A stretch of 64,000 nucleotides of DNA from Theropithecus gelada (lineage: Eukaryota; Chordata; Mammalia; Primates; Cercopithecidae). Position 1 is the first letter of the stretch; each line of letters opens with the position of its first letter. The position numbers were made by a program, and so were the translations under genes. Under the pieces are notes generated by a model. That model was not told where the DNA came from. It saw nothing but the letters and a program-made list of their open reading frames with translations, and ran no database searches. Shown here piece after piece: positions 1 through 11,864 of the stretch. The stretch covers positions 29,434,981 through 29,498,980 of the forward strand of contig NC_037670.1 of NCBI RefSeq assembly GCF_003255815.1, given 5' to 3'.

Positions 1-1030
1 TCAGCATATTGTAAAGTTGAAGTCAAGGTGTTGGCTGGGCTGTGTTCTCATTCGAAGGCTCTGTCGGGGAGAATTCTCCTTGAAGTCTGCTCCTGTTGGC
101 AGAATTCCATTCCTTGCAGCTGTAGGACCTAGGACCCTGTTTCCATGCTGACTGCCCACAGTGTATGCCCCAGCTGCTACCAGTCACTTGCATCCCATGC
201 ACTGTGGCTCCCTCCATCCTAAAGCCATCAGAGGCCTGTTGAATCCCTGTGCTTTGAATTGCTATCTGGGAGGAGCCAGAGAAAACTCTACTTTTGGAGA
301 GCTCATGTGATTTGAGTCAGGCCCACCAGAATACTCTCCCTGGCTAGAGGTCAACTGTGCCATAGAACCTAGTTACAGGTGTAAAATCTATTGGCAGACA
401 GTACTGGGGATGATACAGCATGTTTACACCAGAGGTGGGGACCTTGGGGACCATCTTTGAATTCTACCTACCACACTCAACTTTAAGAATTATCCATTCA
501 CGGCCAGTTTTGTTTCAACTTGTACAGGATGAGTTCCCTGGGAGCAGGCTCTGAGATCCAGGTTAGCTTGCAGGAAGTTGAATAGGGAGTGCTCCCAGGA
601 TCAAATCTATGCAAGGGAGAGAAGGAAGCAGGGCTGGGAAGAGCGAGCTCTAGGGGATGGCCCTGGGAGTTGACCCAGTGGGGCAAGCCCTGATGGAGAA
701 GACACTGGATGTGGACTCTCACAGAGAAGGGCTCAGCACAGGCTGGTACTCCTCAGTGAGGTGCTTCTTGAAGATACTGACAGAGTCAGGCTGTCTCTTG
801 GCAATGCTTCAGCAGATGGAGGAATAAGGCCTTCCCTTGTGCATGGTGCATTACAGCCATTGCACTGCCCTGAATTTCTGTACCCTTCCTCCAGTGTTCC
901 TTTGAAGTAAATTTCAAATACCATCTTACCTCATTTACAAACATTTCAGATGCATCTTATTTAAAGCACAAGATACCATAATATTATTACCTGGCACAAA
1001 ATAAGTTAGTAATTCATGTTACAAAAAATT
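1..1030. other. intergenic, no gene seen
   Basis: The first kilobase has no convincing reading frame. The part up to about 260 resembles a very old, common interspersed repeat, but I cannot name it. The remainder looks like unique sequence. Confidence 0.4.
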
Positions 1031-1161
1031 GTGGGATGTGCAGTGGCTCAGGACTGTTGTCCTAGCACATAATCACATAATGAGGGGAGGTCAGGTGTTC
1101 GAGACTAGCCTGGGCAACATAGGAAGCCCTCATCTATGTAACAAAATAAAACAAAAAAATT
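1031..1161 (+). repeat. Alu monomer-like fragment
   Basis: A diverged left-arm Alu sequence that ends in an A-rich tract and lies directly before a second Alu. Confidence 0.6.
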
Positions 1162-1162
1162 T

Positions 1163-1454
1163 AGCTGGGTGTGGTGGCTCATGCCTGTAATCCCAGCACT
1201 CTGGGAGACTGAGGTGGGTGAATCACCTGAGGTCAGGAGTTCAAGACCAGCCAGGCCAGCATGACAAAACCCCATCTTTACTAAAAATGCAAAATTAGCC
1301 AGGTGTGGTGGTGTGCACCTGTAGTCCCAGCTACTCTGGAGGCTGAGGCAGGAGAATCCCTTGAACCCAGGAGGTGAAGGTTGCAGTGGGCTGAAATTGC
1401 ACCCTTGCACTCCAGCCTGGGCAACAGAGTCAGACTCCATATCAAAACAAAAAA
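1163..1454 (+). repeat. Alu element (AluS-like)
   Basis: Full dimeric Alu: left-arm B-box region, A-rich linker, right arm with 'gcactccagcctgggc', short A-rich tail. Confidence 0.9.
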
Positions 1455-1479
1455 TTGTTGGTGTTAAAAGTTTTAATGG

Positions 1480-2140
1480 TCTTGACACAGGATTTTTCTC
1501 TACCACTTTGCCAACCAGGGACCTCCATGACTGGGGACACACACCCCCATCCCCTACCTTGCCTGGGCTTTGCTCAGCCCCAGGCCTACTCCTGGAGACA
1601 TCCTGACCACTCGGCCCCACCTGCGTTATGGCTTGTACCCAGTTCCCAAGCTCTTGTCCAAGAAGAATGAGGATACGCTGCCAATTCAAAGGGGGAGGAT
1701 GGGCAGAGAAGAATTTTATTGAGCAGAACAGCTCTCAGTGGAGAGTGGACGTGGGGCTGGTCCCTGACCCCCACAGTCAGGTGGTTTCTCTCTCCCAGTG
1801 TGGCTGAGTCCTGGGGCCTTTATGGGCTCAGAATAGGGGAGTGCATGCTGATTGGTTTGTGAGTATGCAAAAAACGCTAAAGCAAAGATACCACTCAAAG
1901 GAAGGCATGATAATGTAGAAAACCAATTAGGAGGTATATATAAAACAGGTGAAGGGTGGGGATCAATCAGAGGAAAGTGCACCAAATGGGAAGACAGGTT
2001 CTCAATCCAGTCCGTGGATTTGACTTGTAGCTTGACTGTCAGGCTTTAAACTGTCTTCGGCTTAGCAGTGGGGTTTCACCAGGGACCCGCTGCTATCCCC
2101 CTAGGCATTTGCCTGCCTCTTGCCACTATCCATCTCATAA
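1480..2140 (-). mobile_element. retrovirus-like LTR, probable class I
   Basis: Read on the minus strand, the segment has LTR-like composition. An AATAAA polyadenylation hexamer at about 1716 is followed by a pyrimidine-rich stretch, and CCAAT and TATA-like motifs lie at 1920-1945. The ends are not resolved and no internal retroviral genes are present. Subfamily not assigned. Confidence 0.45.
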
Positions 2141-2170
2141 ATGTAATTTCCTCTCTCTTTCTCTGTCACA

Positions 2171-2200
2171 TGCACACACACACACACACACACACACAAT
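2171..2200. repeat. (CA)n microsatellite
   Basis: About 14 uninterrupted CA units. Confidence 0.95.
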
Positions 2201-2215
2201 TGAACATAGATAAGC

Positions 2216-2550
2216 TTGGCTGGGTGTGGTGGCTCATGACTGTAATCCAAACACTTTGGGAGGCTGAAGTGGGAGGATCACCTGAGATCAGGAGTTCAAG
2301 ACTAGGCTGGCCAACATGGCAAACCCAGTCTCTACTAAAATACAAAAATTAGTTAGGTGTGGTGGCGGGCACCTGTAATCCCAGCTACTCGGGAGGCTGA
2401 GGCAGGAGAATCGCTTGAACCTGAGAGGCAGAGATTGCAGTGAGCTGAGACTGTGCCACTGCACTCCAGCCTGGGTGACAGAGTGAAACTCTGTCCCAAA
2501 AAAGAAAAGAGAAAAGAAGAGAAGAGAAGAGAAAAAAGAAAAGAAAAGAA
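2216..2550 (+). repeat. Alu element with purine-rich tail
   Basis: Complete dimeric Alu. Its tail has degenerated into an AAGAG-type simple repeat (about 2510-2550), which abuts the next Alu. Confidence 0.9.
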
Positions 2551-2850
2551 GCCGGGCGCGGTGGCTCAAGCCTGTAATCCCAGCATTTGGGAGGCTGAGA
2601 CGGGCGGATCACGAGGTCAGGAGATCGAGACCATCCTGGCTAACACGGTGAAACCCCGTCTCTACTTAAAATACAAAAAAATTGGCCGGGCGAGGTGGCG
2701 GCGCCTGTAGTCCCAGCTACTCGGGAGGCTGAGGCAGGAGAATGGCGTGAACCCGGGAGGTGGAGCTTGCAGTGAGCGGAGATCGCGCCACTGTACTCCA
2801 GCCTGGGTGACAGAGCGAGACTCCGTCTCAAAAAAAAAAAAAAAAAAAGA
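2551..2850 (+). repeat. AluY
   Basis: Young-looking Alu inserted immediately after the tail of the previous element. It keeps most CpG sites ('gccgggcgcggtggctc') and the AluY-type 'gagatcgagaccatcc' left arm, and ends in a poly(A) tract. Confidence 0.9.
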
Positions 2851-3036
2851 AAAAAGAAAAGAGAGAAGCTCTCCCTCTTTTTCCTTGCAATTTATTTGTC
2901 AATGAAACTGGATCTTTTGTCATAGAGACTTGCTCACAGTCTGGAGTTAGCATCGGTACAGTGTCACGTAACCTGTTTCTTTGTCCCCTGTATTTTCTAT
3001 AAGTTGGCAATTCAATCTAAGGCCAGGTCAGTATGG

Positions 3037-3506
3037 TGTTAGAAACAAGTGCTCAGTGCTGTAAAGAAAAACCAGCACTTAGACAGAAAGTTTCTCAGCA
3101 AGGCACATTTACTTCTGCAGAAGGGTGCTGCCTGTGTCCGCCCACTCGCAAGAGCACACTGAACAAATGAGAGAAGGGTTTTTACCCCTCACGCAGCTTC
3201 TGTTCCTGTGTCCTTTCCCCATTGGTTAGAGTTGGACCGCACGATCTAAACTAACCCGATTGGGTAAGACTTAAACTTTCTCTAAATATGGTAAACGTGC
3301 AGCTAAGAGAAGGAGGGGGTAGGGATAGTTTGTCTGTTGGAGTACAAGGCATGTCTGGACATGGCTGGGCATGTCAGGGCGCAACCAGAGTGGGAGAGTT
3401 GTTTGCAGCCTAGAAACAAGAGAGTACAAGGAGGTTGGGCTTCTGAACAAAGAACAAGAACTTTACACAATTAAACCCTTTGAAGAGGAATTTATCATTC
3501 CTAACA
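3037..3506 (-). mobile_element. solo LTR, class I type
   Basis: On the minus strand this 470-bp unit begins TGTTAG and ends CTAACA, the inverted TG..CA ends of a retroviral LTR. It is flanked by a 4-bp near-duplication (atgg / gtgg), the target-site size of gammaretrovirus-like elements. A CCAAT motif lies inside. No coding region remains. Subfamily not assigned. Confidence 0.7.
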
Positions 3507-3596
3507 GTGGGTTTATTCAAGACTACTCCTGATCTGCCCATCAGGAGATGTATAATGTTTGGCAGTTTCTATTTTTATAATGTTAGCGGCTGGGTT

Positions 3597-3901
3597 TTTT
3601 CTTTTCTTTTCTCTTTTTTGAGACAGGGTCTCAATCTGTCACTCAGGCTGGAATGCAGTGGCTCAATCGTGGCTCACTGCATCCTGCACCTTGTGAGCTC
3701 AAGTGATCCTCCCACCTCAGCCTCCTGAGTAGCTGGGACTCAGGTGTGCACCACCACGCCCAGCTACTTTTTTGTATTTTTTGTAGAGAGGGTTTTTTAC
3801 CATGTTGCCCAGTCTGGTCTCAAACTCCTGGGCTCAAGCGATCCACCTGCCTTGGCCTCCCAAAGTGTTGAGATTACAGGAGTGAGCCACCATGCCCAGT
3901 C
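3597..3901 (-). repeat. Alu element
   Basis: Full-length Alu in reverse orientation (poly-T side at 3597), diverged at many CpG sites. Confidence 0.9.
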
Positions 3902-3920
3902 AATGTTAGCTACTGTTGAT

Positions 3921-4358
3921 TGTAAACTGAAAAGTATCTGAGACAGTTCTCAATTGGGAAGTTTATCTTGCCAAGGTTAAGGACAATGCCCAGGAGACAG
4001 GTCTGTGCCTTTCTCCAAAGATGATTTTGAGGGCGTCAGTATAAGGGAAAAAACAGGCTGGAGCAGAAAGAAGGAGGGTATGGTCACATTATTGAATCCA
4101 CAAGTTGTGCAAGAGAAAAGGAGCAGGTAGGGGAATAGTCAATTATTTATTCCTTGGATGTTCAGAAAATCAGCACTTGACGGAAGATAAGGTGAACACA
4201 GAGTAGGTTAAATATCCCCCCAGGATACTTACTTTTACCTGTAGCTCTCTGCTTAGGAACAAAAGGAAAGGCAGCTTCTTGCACGACTCAGCTTTCAGCT
4301 TAATTTTTTTCTTTTGGCAGAGTGACTTGGAGTCCCAAGATTTTATTTTCCTTTCACA
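3921..4358 (-). mobile_element. solo LTR, class I type
   Basis: The minus strand reads TGTGAAAGG at the start and CAGTTTACA at the end, 438 bp, with 4-bp flanks tgat / tcat (one mismatch). Near its 3' end it shares a 'ccttggcaaaataaac' polyadenylation region with the LTR at 44124-44993, so the two belong to one LTR superfamily. Confidence 0.65.
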
Positions 4359-4627
4359 TCATGCTCAGTAATTAGATAGAGATAATTTTTGATAAATGTT
4401 CACTAAATAGCTTTTGACCTATAAATCAGAAAGAATCCAAAGACTGGAGTGGAGGTGACGCTTTGGGATTCCTTCCAGGCCCATCACAAAGCCTCACCCC
4501 AAAGCATGGAAAACAGGAGCAGCAGAGGCACTAGGTCCTGTCTCCACGTGGCAAGAGGCATGTTCATCTGCAGACACCTGCAGTCATTGAAGGAAGAGGG
4601 AAGAAGCTCCATCCAGATGCATTTCCA

Positions 4628-4941
4628 GGCTGGGCGTGGTGGCTCATGCCTGTGATCCCAGCACTTTGGGAGGCTGAGGCAGACCGATCACTTGAGGCCA
4701 GGCGTTCGAGACCAGCCTGGCCAATATGGTGAAACCCTGTCTCTACTAAAAATCCAAAAAATTAGCTGGGCATGGTGGCGTGCACCTGTGATCCCACCTG
4801 TTTGAGAGGCTGAGGCAGGAGAATCGCATGAACCCGGGAGGTGGAGGTTGCAGTGGCCTGAGATAGCACCACTGCACTCCAGCCCTGGGTGACAGAGTGA
4901 GACTCTGTCTCAAAATAAATAAATAAGTAAATAAACAAATC
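4628..4941 (+). repeat. Alu element
   Basis: Complete Alu with an (AAAT)n-type tail. It is flanked by the direct repeat 'agatgcattt', its target-site duplication. Confidence 0.9.
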
Positions 4942-4959
4942 AAAGAGATGCATTTAAGG

Positions 4960-5440
4960 AAGGAGACCACTACTACTCCTGCTGCCCTCCTCCCCCGACC
5001 TTGCCTAGTTCACAAGACAGGAGGAAAAAGAGAAAGCAAAAAGTTAGAAAGAAACAAAAGTAAGATAAATAGCCAGACAACTTTGGCACCACCACCCGGC
5101 CCTTAGAGTTAAAAAAAGTAACAATAATAACATCAATCCCTGACCTAAACTAGTGTTATATGTAAATTCCAGACACTGTATGAAAAAAGCATTGTAAAAC
5201 TTTTTGCTCTGTTAGCTGAGGCATGCAGCCCCCAGTCACGTTTCCCACGCTTGCTGGATTTATCATGACGCTTTCAAATGGACCCCTTAAAGCTGTAAGC
5301 CTTTAAAAAGGCCAAGAATTTCTTTTTCAAGAAGCTCGGCTCTTAAGACGCAAGTCTGCTGACGCTCCCAGCCGAATAAAAACCTTTTCTTTCTTTAATC
5401 CAGTGTCTAAAGAGTTTTGTCTGCGGCTCGTCCTGCTACA
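4960..5440 (+). mobile_element. LTR, 3' boundary clear
   Basis: The plus strand shows a polyadenylation hexamer (gccgaataaaaacc, about 5373) followed by the LTR terminus 'ctcgtcctgctaca' at 5440. The 5' boundary is uncertain. No retroviral genes adjoin it. Confidence 0.5.
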
Positions 5441-5557
5441 CATTTCCAGTGAAACTGGACTTTTTATGCTCAAAAATTATTTATCAAAGGTTATGAAATA
5501 TTTGTTTTGATCAATTGTGTACTAATAATTGCAATAATAATCCAGAAAAGCTATTTT

Positions 5558-5842
5558 TCTTTTTTTTTTTTTTTCCAGATGGAGTCTTACTCTGTCCCCC
5601 AGGCTAGAGTGCAGTGACTCGATCTCGGCTCACTGCAACCTCTGTCGCCGGGATTCAAGTGATTCTTCTGCCTCAGCCTCCCGAGTAGCTGGGATTACAG
5701 GCTCCTGCCACCGTGCCCAGCTAATTTTTGTACTTTCAGTAGAGACAGGGTTTCACCATGTTGGCCAGGCTGGTCTTAAACTCCTGGCCTCAAGTGATCC
5801 GCCTGCCTCAGCCTCCCAAAGTGCTGGGATTATAGGCGTGAG
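5558..5842 (-). repeat. Alu element, 5'-truncated
   Basis: Reverse-oriented Alu with a T-rich head. It stops at 'aggcgtgaga', short of the usual 5' end. Confidence 0.88.
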
Positions 5843-5989
5843 ATATACGACAGATGATCAATAAATCTATTGCATGAAGATAAACTTTTGTGGGGATAAG
5901 AATATGAATTCAAGGAGAAAAGGAAATGATGTAAAGTTTCAGAACCCATAAAGAAGAGTTTCTGGAGTTTCTTTGTAAAAAAATTTTTA

Positions 5990-6285
5990 AAAATTTTTTC
6001 TGAGACAGGGTCTCGCTCTGTTGCCCAGGCTGGTGTGCCATGGCACAATCTTGGCTCACTGTAGCCTTGACTTCCAGAGCTCAAGAGATCCTCCTACCTC
6101 AGATTCCCAAGTAGCTGGGACCACTGGTGTGCCACCACACCTGGCTAATTCTGTTCATTTTTTCGTAGAGACAAGGTCATCTCACTATGTTGCCCAGAAT
6201 GGTTTTGAACTCTTGGACTCAAGCGATCCTCTCGCCTCGGCCTCCCAAGTGCTGGGATTATAGGAGTGAGCAACCAGGTCTGGCC
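5990..6285 (-). repeat. Alu element (old, AluJ-like)
   Basis: Complete reverse Alu with many substitutions and a 'cttgactt' region typical of older copies. Confidence 0.85.
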
Positions 6286-6688
6286 GAGTTTCTGTAATTT
6301 CAAAGTAGACAATGATGGGTATCAAATTGCTTTGATATTAGATTCCATTGAATGCATTTATAAGAGTTATAAAGCAAGTTTATTTTAAAATGTGAATATT
6401 TACAACCTACTGTAAGGTATATCCTTTGCAACTATTTAAATGTGTCAGGAAATATTTTAGATGTCGATTAAAACATGAAGAAGTAAACTGATTTATAAAA
6501 TTCTCTTGGGGGTAAACCAGCAGAAATTAAGACATGAAATGTTTAAAGTTTGCCTCCATCCAATCTCCCAGCCCTACTTCTCAGTCTAAACCTTGGCGTT
6601 CACATTTCTTTACTGATGTAGAGCAATGAGGAAGTACTTGTCTTATACTGACATCAACACAAGCCTACGTGATTAACTGCACACTCAC

Positions 6689-6966
6689 GACAGAGTCTCA
6701 TGCTGTTGCCCAGGCTGGAGTGCAGTGGTGCAATCCCGGCTCACCGCAACCTCTGCCTCCCAGGTTCAACTGAGTCTCCTGCCTCAGCCTCCTGAGTAAC
6801 TAGGATTATAGGTGTGTGCCACCATGCCCCACTACTTTTTGTAGTTTTAGTAGAGATAGAGTTTCATCATGTTGGCCAGGCTGGTCTCAAACTCCTGGCC
6901 TCAAGTGATTCGCCCACCTCAGCCCCCTAATTGCTGGGATTACAAGTGTGAGCTGCCACGCCCAGT
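6689..6966 (-). repeat. Alu element with clear target-site duplication
   Basis: Reverse Alu lacking a long T tract. Perfect 12-bp direct repeats 'ctgcacactcac' flank it at 6677-6688 and 6967-6978. Confidence 0.9.
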
Positions 6967-7167
6967 CTGCACACTCACTTTGGAAAAGGATTTGTGTAGC
7001 TTGTAATAAGACATTACTATACTTATATTCTGGGCAGATAAAATAATGGTAGACAGCAGACTTCCTTTAGAGAAAGGAGGAAATAATGTATCAGAAACCA
7101 AGAATGAATCACTTACTGTTAAGTCTGCCCTAATTAAAAATAAATAAATAAAATAGTGACCTTTTTA

Positions 7168-7306
7168 AAGCTGGGTGTGGTGGTACACACCTATAGTCCC
7201 AGCTACTCCAGATGCTGAGGCCGAAGGATCGCTTGAGCCTAGAAGTTTGAGGCCAGTCTGGACAACAGAGTGAAACCCTGTCTCTTAAAAAAAAAAAAAA
7301 AAAATT
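7168..7306 (+). repeat. Alu monomer (FLAM/FRAM-like)
   Basis: Single-arm Alu-related sequence ending in poly(A). Confidence 0.75.
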
Positions 7307-7860
7307 ACTATCTTAACCATTTTACATGTACAATTCAGTAGTGTTACCTATTTACAGAACTTTTTCATCTTGCAAAACTGAAACTTTATAGCCATTGAAC
7401 AATTCTCCATTTTCCCCTTCCTTGAGCCCCTGGCAATCACCGGTCTAATTTCTGTCTCTATAAATTTGATTGCTTTAGACACCTCATATAAGTAGAATCA
7501 CATGGCATTTATATTTTTGTTGCTGGCTTATTTCACATAGCATGATGTCCTCAAGCTTCACCTACGTTGTAGCACATGACAGAATTTCTTTCTTTTTAAA
7601 GGCTAAATAATATTCCGCAGGATGTGAATACCACATCTTATCTGCTAATCTATGAAAGCAAATATTTTGCAAATACTTTTCCCAATTCCAAAGGTTGTCT
7701 TTTCCATTGATTATTTCCTTTTATATGCAGAAGTTTTTAAGTTTGATGTAGTCCCATTTGTCTACTTTTGCTTTTGTTGTTTGTGCTTTTGGTCTAATAG
7801 CCAGTAAATCATTGCCAAGTCCAATATCATGAAGATTTCCCCTATGTTTTTGAGGGGAAA
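7307..7860 (-). mobile_element. L1 fragment: end of ORF2 and 3' UTR
   Basis: Read on the minus strand, 7690-7830 encodes a decayed piece of the L1 ORF2 C-terminus (the region around 'KIDKWDLIKLKSF'). It is followed towards 7307 by L1 3'-UTR-like sequence. The same element resumes at 9205; the block between was inserted into it. Frame-broken, not functional. Confidence 0.7.
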
Positions 7861-9204
7861 AAATTCACACCGTTTTTCCTCTGCTCTCATGCCACAACAA
7901 TCAACACAGAAGACTTCTGTGACCAAATGTGTAGTGATCTATCCCCACTAACAAGAAGGCAATCAGTTCCGCAGCAGACACTCCTATTTAATTCTGACAC
8001 TGTCTACCTGGAGATAGCATCAGATCCTGATACAAGAACTAAACAAAATTTACTGAGGCATTTAGTGAGGATAAGAGAGTCCTCAGTAAGGTTTCCCTTT
8101 AAATAAAAAGAAGCCCCAAATCATTTATTTTCTAACAAAAAGAGCCTGAAAAATCAAGCTGCAAACACAGATATGCAAACTGGAAGCTTGCATAGGCAAA
8201 TGCCAGCCGCTGTGCCAATAGAAAAGGGATACCTGGAAGTCAGGTATATGCAACATGTAAGTTCCCTTTTCCCTTTTCTTTGTTGCCACGTGTGCAGTAA
8301 AAAAAGCAGGCAACATGGCCTTGGATAGGTAGAGATGCCATTTGCCATAACAGATGAGGGTGGGATGGCCAGCCTCTTCCTGTGCTGTGTAAATAGGACA
8401 CCTGGTCCAACCAATACTCTGTGCCCTATGTAAATCAAACACCACTTCCTCAAGCTCATCTATAAAAGCAACCGCATCTCGCCATAAACCTGGAAACCTG
8501 CTCGGCACCCCTTCCTCTGCACGGGGAAGCTCTCTCTTCTTTCTTTTGCCTGCTAAACTTCTGCTCTTAAATCCATTCCTTGTGTGTCCCCATCCTCGAT
8601 TTCCCTGGCTTGGGGCAACGAACCTCAGGTATAACCCCAGACAAACCATGCCACTTCCATCCCACAGGTCGAGAGCTCATTCCCACAAGACTGCCCCCTT
8701 CCAATGCCAATTGCAAGCCCCAAGTTTTAACTGTGCTGACTGAACGACTATAAACTGAGGGTCCCATGGCCCCCTCCTTGTGTTCAACTGATTTGCTAGA
8801 TTGCCTAACAGAACTAGAGGAAACACTAACTTCCACTTACTGGTTTATTACGAAGACTATTACAAAGGATACAGATGAAGAGATATGTAGGGTAAGGTAT
8901 GTGAGAAGGACTGCAGAGATTCTATGCCCTCTCCAGCAGCCTCTGCATGTTCAGCTATCAGGAAGCTCTCCAAACCTAAGCCTTTGGGTTATTATGGGAG
9001 TTTCACTGTGTGGGCATGATTGATTACACCGTTAGCCATTGGTGATCAACTTAACCTTCAGCCCCGCTCCCATCTCTCGAGGTTGAGGGGTGGGCTGAAA
9101 GTCCCAACCCTCTAATCATGCCTTGGTCTTTCCAGTGACCATCCCCCACCCTGAAGCTATGCAGGGGCTGCCAACAACCAATAAACTCATTAGTGTACAA
9201 AAAA
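7861..9204. mobile_element. composite LTR insertion inside the L1
   Basis: This block splits the L1. The outer parts (about 7861-8050 and 8650-9204) look like an old ERVL/MaLR-type LTR. The inner part (about 8050-8645, plus strand) looks like a younger class I LTR, with TATA 'tctataaaagc' at about 8460 and a terminal 'ccccagaca' at about 8643. Boundaries are approximate. Open frames on both strands here have no recognisable domains. Confidence 0.5.
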
Positions 9205-10440
9205 ATCACTTTGGAGATTTTAAAGATTTTAGGAGTTGTATGTTAGGAAACAGGTTGAAGATCAAATATATATTTTTACAGTCTCTCAATTTTCTTCTGA
9301 GAGTTTTATAGTTTTAGTTCCTATATTTAAGCCTTTAATACATTTTCAGTTTAATTTTTAAATATATTGTAATATAAGAATCCAATTCATTTTTTGCATG
9401 TGGATACCCAGTTTTTCCAATACCATTTGTTCAAGAGGCTGTTCTCTACCCATTGTGTGGTCTTGGCATCCTTGTCAAAGATCATTTGACCATATAGGTG
9501 AAGGTTTACTTTTGGGCTAATTTGTACCATTGAACTGTATGACTATTATGTCAGTAAGACACCTTTTTGATTACTATAGCTTTATAATATGTTTTAAAAT
9601 CAAGAAATGTGGGGCCTCCAACTTTCTTCTTCTTTATCAAGATTGTTTTGGTTATTTAGGGCCCCTTCAAATTCCACATGGATTTTAGAATAGTTTTCTA
9701 TTCCTGCAAAAAATGTCACTAGGAATTTAATAGGATTGCATTAAATCTGTAGGTTCCTTTGGGTAGTATGGACATTTTACCAATATTTAGTCTTCCAATG
9801 CATGAACATGGGATATATTTCCATTTATTTGGGTCTTCTTTATTCCTCTTTAATTTCTTTCATCAATGTCTTACACTTTTCTGCATACAAGTTCTTCATC
9901 TCCTTGGTTAAGCTTATTTCCATTTTATTCTTTTTGATGCTATTATAAATGGGATTGCTTTAAACATTTCCTTTGGAATTGTTCATTGTTAGTACATAGA
10001 AATGCAACTGATCGGCCGGGCGCGGTGGCTCACGCCTGTAATCCCAGCACTTTGGGAGGCCGAGACGGGCGGATCACGAGGTCAGGAGATCGAGACCATC
10101 CTGGCTAACACGGTGAAACCCCGTCTCTACTAAAAAATACAAAAAACTAGCCGGGCGAGGTGGCGGGCGCCTATAGTCCCAGCTACTCGGGAGGCTGAGG
10201 CAGGAGAATGGCGTGAACCCGGGAGGCGGAGCTTGCAGTGAGCTGAGATCCGGCCACTGCACTCCAGCCTGGGTGACAGAGCGAGACTCCGTCTCAAAAA
10301 AAAAAAAAAAAAAAAAAAAAAAAGAAATGCAACTGATTTTTGTGTGTTGATACTAACTTTGCTGAACTTGTTAGTTTGTCTTCAATTTAGCACTCTGGAA
10401 ATACAAACTTTTTTTTCATAAAGAATTTTATTTTATTAAT
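9205..10440 (-). mobile_element. L1 ORF2 fragment, continued
   Basis: Antisense L1 ORF2 sequence with many stops, the upstream continuation of 7307-7860. It is interrupted by an AluY at 10014-10322. Confidence 0.65.
10014..10322 (+). repeat. AluY, Old World monkey type
   Basis: Nearly intact Alu with CpGs kept and a 30-bp pure A tail. Perfect 15-bp target duplications 'agaaatgcaactgat' lie at 9998-10012 and 10323-10337. The right arm reads 'gagatccggccactgcac', where older Alus have 'gagatcgcgccactgcac'. I regard that as a cercopithecid AluY marker. Confidence 0.95.
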
Positions 10441-11043
10441 CTTTGCTAGAACATCATTGGGTAATATGATAGATGACATCCTTAACCACGATTCTGTAGA
10501 AAATATAGAAACTTTTTTGGTTGTCATTTATTTTACTTATTCTTTTGTTAACAGATATGAATTAAGCACCCACACGTTCCAGGAACCATGCTTGGATCTG
10601 GGTATATATTAGTGGATAAAGCATACTTGATCTCTGTCTCTTTGAGTCTAGATTCTAGTGGGGGAAATAGAAAATAAACTAGTAACCAAACAAAGAAAAA
10701 CAATGACAAATTTTGGTAAGGACTGTGAAGAAAATGGTCTAGGAGTGGGATCGGGGATTAACAGAAAGATCTCTTTGGGAAGGTGACATGAAAGCTGGGA
10801 CTTCAAAAAGGAGACTTCCAGGTGAGAATGAACGGGAGGGGCAGTGGGGCCACCACTGAGGGAGATGCCCCTATCTGTCAAGGCCTTGAGGTGGGAAAGA
10901 GTTTCAATAAACAAAAAAGAGGCCAATATAGCTCAAGTGTAGTAGGTAAGGAGGCAAAAGGCAAGAGGTGAAGATGGGAGAGGCAGGTAGAGGTCAGGCC
11001 AGGCCACGTGGGCAGCCTGTGGAATCATATTGAATTGCAGTTT
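10441..11043. other. intergenic, no gene seen
   Basis: 10545-10680 resembles the old L2-type repeat (gradual decay of 'attaagcacc...ctagattctagtggg'). The rest appears unique, with no supported gene. Confidence 0.4.
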
Positions 11044-11860
11044 TGTCACAGGTAGTTAGACACGCATGAGCCGGGCAGGAGAGGGCTCTCCCTGAGCCCC
11101 ATCAGGAATGTCAGACGATCATCAGGTGATGTGTGTGCAGTTATCACATTGCCTCTCTAAAAATGATAATTTGGCAACGGCAAATTTGGTCCCAGAAAGA
11201 AACAATCTCCTGATGGTCCACAGCTGTCACACTGAAGGGTTAATTGAATGCAGGCGCCAGGGAGAGGCAACTCCCCAAACAGATAAAAACCTTGACATTG
11301 GTAATCGACTTCTAACAAAATCTCAAGGAATTGGATGAGTGAGCCCGGGCATGTGCAGTAAGAGACAGAATGGCGGAGTATGACCTTCTGGGGGCACTCC
11401 ACTGGAAAACGAAGAAAGTCTTAGATGGGCATGCGCACAACTTCCTAATCACACTGCACATACTCACCTCCCAAGCCTAAGGAGGGCGCTGTGCATGCGG
11501 GCAGCCCACCCTAAGGGAAGAATGAGGGGAAAGGGGTGGAAGATGCCGGAGGTGGGCCACCCTATAAAGCCCTAGGTTTAGTCCAAGGTTAAACACTGAG
11601 CTTGTCCTTCAAGTCGCCAGCTTGAGTCTCTTCCAAGTGTACTTTCCTTTCTTTCCTGTTCTAAAGCCTTTTTAAATAAATTTCCACTCCTGCTCTGAAA
11701 CTTGCCTCAGTCTCTTTTTCTACCTTAAGCCCCTCAAATTATTTCTTCTGAAGAGGCAAGAATTGAGGTTGCTGCAGGCTCATACCGATTTGCTGCCAGT
11801 AACTCTTCTACCCCTTCTACCTACCTAGAAGGTATCTAGGAATACCTTCCACCCCTAACA
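11044..11860 (+). mobile_element. solo LTR, copy A (plus strand)
   Basis: An 817-bp LTR beginning TGTCACAGG and ending CCTAACA, flanked by perfect 4-bp target duplications gttt (11040-11043 and 11861-11864). It has a TATA box (ccctataaagc, about 11560), a polyadenylation hexamer (taaataaattt, about 11687) and a YY1-like 'gaatggcgg' (about 11367). No internal region, so a solo LTR. It is homologous, in inverted orientation, to the LTR at 51600-52265. If it were active, its plus-strand transcript would run antisense towards the 3' end of IFNAR1. That last point is inference. Confidence 0.85.
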
Positions 11861-11864
11861 GTTT

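Noticed and set aside
1105..1689. 194-codon open frame on the minus strand
   Set aside because: Its core is an antisense Alu translation (the 'SVAQAGVQ...SWDYRCTPP' type); not a gene.
4250..5440. Assigning the LTRs at 3.9-5.4 kb to the interferon-responsive MER41 group
   Set aside because: Some strings look similar, but I cannot confirm the subfamily or its STAT1 motif by eye.
8125..8649. 174-codon open frame, minus strand
   Set aside because: Lies wholly in LTR sequence on the strand opposite its promoter/polyadenylation signals; no domain, no splice context.
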